From contig NZBD01000013.1 in assembly GCA_002687735.1 (NCBI GenBank), positions 1-45,037 of the forward strand: a stretch of DNA of 45,037 nt, read 5' to 3'. The position numbers were made by a program, and so were the translations under genes. The notes under the pieces were generated by a model. That model ran no database searches and had not been told where the DNA came from. It saw only the letters and a list, made by a program, of their open reading frames with translations. How positions within the stretch are numbered: the stretch's first letter is position 1; every line of letters starts with the position of its first letter. The DNA comes from Candidatus Iainarchaeum sp. (GTDB lineage: Archaea; Iainarchaeota; Iainarchaeia; Iainarchaeales; Iainarchaeaceae). This document shows, piece by piece, positions 43,528 to 45,037 of this stretch.

Positions 43528-44652
43528 ATGCTTGACAATCTTTCTCTTGCTTACCTTTTACTGGAACTCAAACCAATCCTTGTGAATGGTTTTATCAACA
43601 AAGTAAGCGAAATCAAAAATGGTTTCATAAAAGTCAAGATTCACACAAAGAACGGAACTAAGGATCTTATTCTTGCTCCGAACGAACTTTTTATTTCCCA
43701 ATACTCGCTCCAGGCCCGTCACGGAAAATCAGGATTAGCAAATGCTCTGCGAAAAGAACTTTACAACAAAAGAATTGTGGATATTTACCAGAATGAGTTA
43801 GACAGAGTTGTTGTAATCAAATTTCTTGAACATTCTATTGTGCTTGAATTAATCGGAGAAGGAAACAAAATTTTCTTAGATTCTGAAGGAATAATCCTTT
43901 CCTGCCAAAGAAATGAAAAATGGGCTGATCGAACAACAAAAAAAGGCGAAAAATACATTTTCCCAAAACCAAAAGGAACTAATCCTACAAAGCTAACTTT
44001 AGCCGATTTGAAAGAAGCTTTCTCCGTTTCTGAGAAGGATTCAATAAGAGCTTTAATGTCATTAGTAAATATGGCTCCCCTTATTGCTGAGGAGGTTTTT
44101 TATCAATTAAAGTTGGATAAAAAAAGCAGAGCAAACACCCTAAAAGACGTAGAAATCAAAAAAATAGTATCAAAAGTGAAGGAATTTTATACTCCAAAAC
44201 TATCAAATTTAGCTCCGGTTTCATTCAATGAACAACCCTATCCATTTACCCTTGCTGCCTTTCAAAAAACTCCTGTTGAGAAAATAGATTCTATAAGTTC
44301 TTTTATTGATGAAAAGATTTCAAACTCTTTAACAAAAAGTGAAGTTGAAAAAGAAGCTGCTGTAAAAGAAAAAGCAGTTTCGAAATTAGAGTTCCACAGG
44401 AATCAGCAAACATTAGCTAAAACAAAATTCAAAAATCAAATTGATCAGGGGAAAATGAAAGCAGAATTAATTTATCAGCATTATAATGAACTGGAAGAAT
44501 TGAGAAATGCAATCCTAAAAGCAATGAAAAGTGGTTTGAAAGAAAAAGAAATTATGTATAAGTTCAATTCTGCGGTTCAAAAAGGAAATAAAACAGCAAA
44601 GCTAGTTACACAGATAGACTTCTCAAAAAAGAAGTTCACTGTGGAACTTTAA
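43528..44652 (+). CDS. Short NFACT-family protein (RqcH/Tae2/NEMF-related), lacking the NFACT-R domain
   Basis: A 374-residue protein with an NFACT-N domain (about 1-230) and a charged coiled-coil (about 290-360). It opens with MLDNLSLAYLLLELKPIL and has ARHGKSGLANALRKEL and NELDRVVVIKF; the Asp-Arg in the latter corresponds to the DR motif that RqcH needs for binding tRNA. Family proteins in ribosome-associated quality control normally run to 550-650 residues with an NFACT-R domain after the coiled-coil. This one ends right after it. The stop is clean and the next bases encode the convergent PRC-barrel gene, so the loss is not a local frameshift. It may still bind stalled 50S subunits; NFACT-R could be encoded elsewhere. 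Confidence 0.85.
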   Translation: MLDNLSLAYLLLELKPILVNGFINKVSEIKNGFIKVKIHTKNGTKDLILAPNELFISQYSLQARHGKSGLANALRKELYNKRIVDIYQNELDRVVVIKFLEHSIVLELIGEGNKIFLDSEGIILSCQRNEKWADRTTKKGEKYIFPKPKGTNPTKLTLADLKEAFSVSEKDSIRALMSLVNMAPLIAEEVFYQLKLDKKSRANTLKDVEIKKIVSKVKEFYTPKLSNLAPVSFNEQPYPFTLAAFQKTPVEKIDSISSFIDEKISNSLTKSEVEKEAAVKEKAVSKLEFHRNQQTLAKTKFKNQIDQGKMKAELIYQHYNELEELRNAILKAMKSGLKEKEIMYKFNSAVQKGNKTAKLVTQIDFSKKKFTVEL

Positions 44653-44912
44653 TCTGCTGCGCCGATTTCTCTTTCATCAACAATAAAAACGTCGCTCACC
44701 GCAGTTACAGCTGAATATGGAACCTCTATTACTCTGTCTTTAGCTTCTACTTTCTTAGCTACTTTACTGTCCCTGTCAACCTCAACCAAAAGTGCTTCTA
44801 TATCTCCTGATCTTTCATCAACTAGAAGATCAACTAATTTTCCAACTTCGTCTCCTCTGTTGGTGATTACTCTTTTGGTTGCTAACTGCCTTGCGATTGT
44901 GTATTTGTACAT
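44649..44912 (-). CDS. PRC-barrel domain protein
   Basis: An 87-residue protein that consists of one PRC-barrel: ARQLATKRVITNRGDEVGKLVDLLVDERSGDIEALLVEVDR, then VIEVPYSAVTAVSDVFIVDE. Small archaeal PRC-barrel proteins are widespread; known relatives take part in RNA processing (RimM-like fold), and some in archaeal cell division or photosynthetic reaction centres. The ATG has a GAGGT ribosome-binding site seven bases upstream and a TATA-like aatttttaaataag further up. Its 3' end overlaps the NFACT gene by four bases. Confidence 0.9.
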   Translation of the reverse strand: MYKYTIARQLATKRVITNRGDEVGKLVDLLVDERSGDIEALLVEVDRDSKVAKKVEAKDRVIEVPYSAVTAVSDVFIVDEREIGAAD

Positions 44913-44953
44913 GAGAATTACCTCTCTATTATTTACTATATAGGAAAGTCTTA

Positions 44954-44963
44954 CTTATTTAAA
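44954..44963 (-). promoter_or_regulatory. TATA-like box for the PRC-barrel gene
   Basis: The minus strand reads tttttaaata here. With initiation about 26 bases downstream, the leader would be about 22 bases and include the GAGGT ribosome-binding site at 44920-44924. Confidence 0.4.
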
Positions 44964-45037
44964 AATTTTACCCAAGAAACCCCCTATACATAACGAATTT
45001 TGGCCTTTTTTGTTAATATTCTGCTTATAATTAATAA

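Noticed and set aside
43528-44912. Frameshifted full-length NFACT gene
   Set aside because: After the stop the plus strand shows no NFACT-R residues in any frame; the opposite strand encodes an intact PRC-barrel protein.

Overview
The window is AT-rich archaeal DNA, most likely from a DPANN-type genome (Diapherotrites, Woesearchaeota or Pacearchaeota are candidates; I cannot choose between them from sequence alone). Signs of this are an archaeal cupin-type glucose-6-phosphate isomerase, an archaeal-looking phosphoglycerate kinase, a fused CoaBC, an NFACT protein, a PRC-barrel protein, frequent TTG/GTG starts, TATA-like boxes about 25 bases ahead of starts, and no tRNA or rRNA genes. Bacterial-looking genes (FabH, FabG, MaoC, class I GAPDH) sit among them. 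No intergenic gap exceeds about 130 bases.

Region 1 (1-8432) is a surface-glycan locus: a 5'-truncated sulfatase, a family-2 glycosyltransferase, two tandem pairs of duplicated GT4 glycosyltransferases in one overlapping run, and, converging from the other strand, a GNAT protein and a Wzx/MATE-like flippase. Region 2 (8474-11466) holds a fatty-acid-like set: two MaoC hot-dog proteins on the plus strand (the second without the catalytic residues) and a tight FabH-FabG-PPOX operon on the minus strand. Region 3 (11517-15246) is a four-gene minus-strand operon: iorA, a small very basic unknown protein, iorB and a radical SAM/SPASM protein. The IorA ferredoxin tail has lost exactly the four cysteines of one 4Fe-4S cluster and kept the four of the other.

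Region 4 (15308-38623) is dominated by one 19-kb gene for a secreted protein of about 6,319 residues, preceded by a GT-C-like membrane protein and translationally coupled to an 887-residue surface protein that carries the only membrane segments of the pair. The giant protein contains three copies of an approximately 3-kb super-module. In each, FN3-like domains appear to be split by inserted carbohydrate-binding folds: a pair of LamG domains, in two of three copies a further jelly-roll, and a CBM4/9-like domain. Ig-like repeats, a six-cysteine repeat array, MopE-like DxDxDG motifs and three CARDB domains follow.

Region 5 (38694-44912) is housekeeping: class I GAPDH, a DUF4258/DUF2283 toxin-antitoxin-like pair, divergent pgi and pgk, a 47-residue membrane peptide missed by the ORF track, coaBC, a short NFACT protein without its C-terminal domain, and a PRC-barrel protein.

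Taken together, regions 1 and 4 look like machinery for making, exporting and displaying glycans and a very large glycan-binding surface fibre or coat. Regions 2 and 3 could supply acyl-CoA chemistry. Region 5 is central carbon and CoA metabolism.
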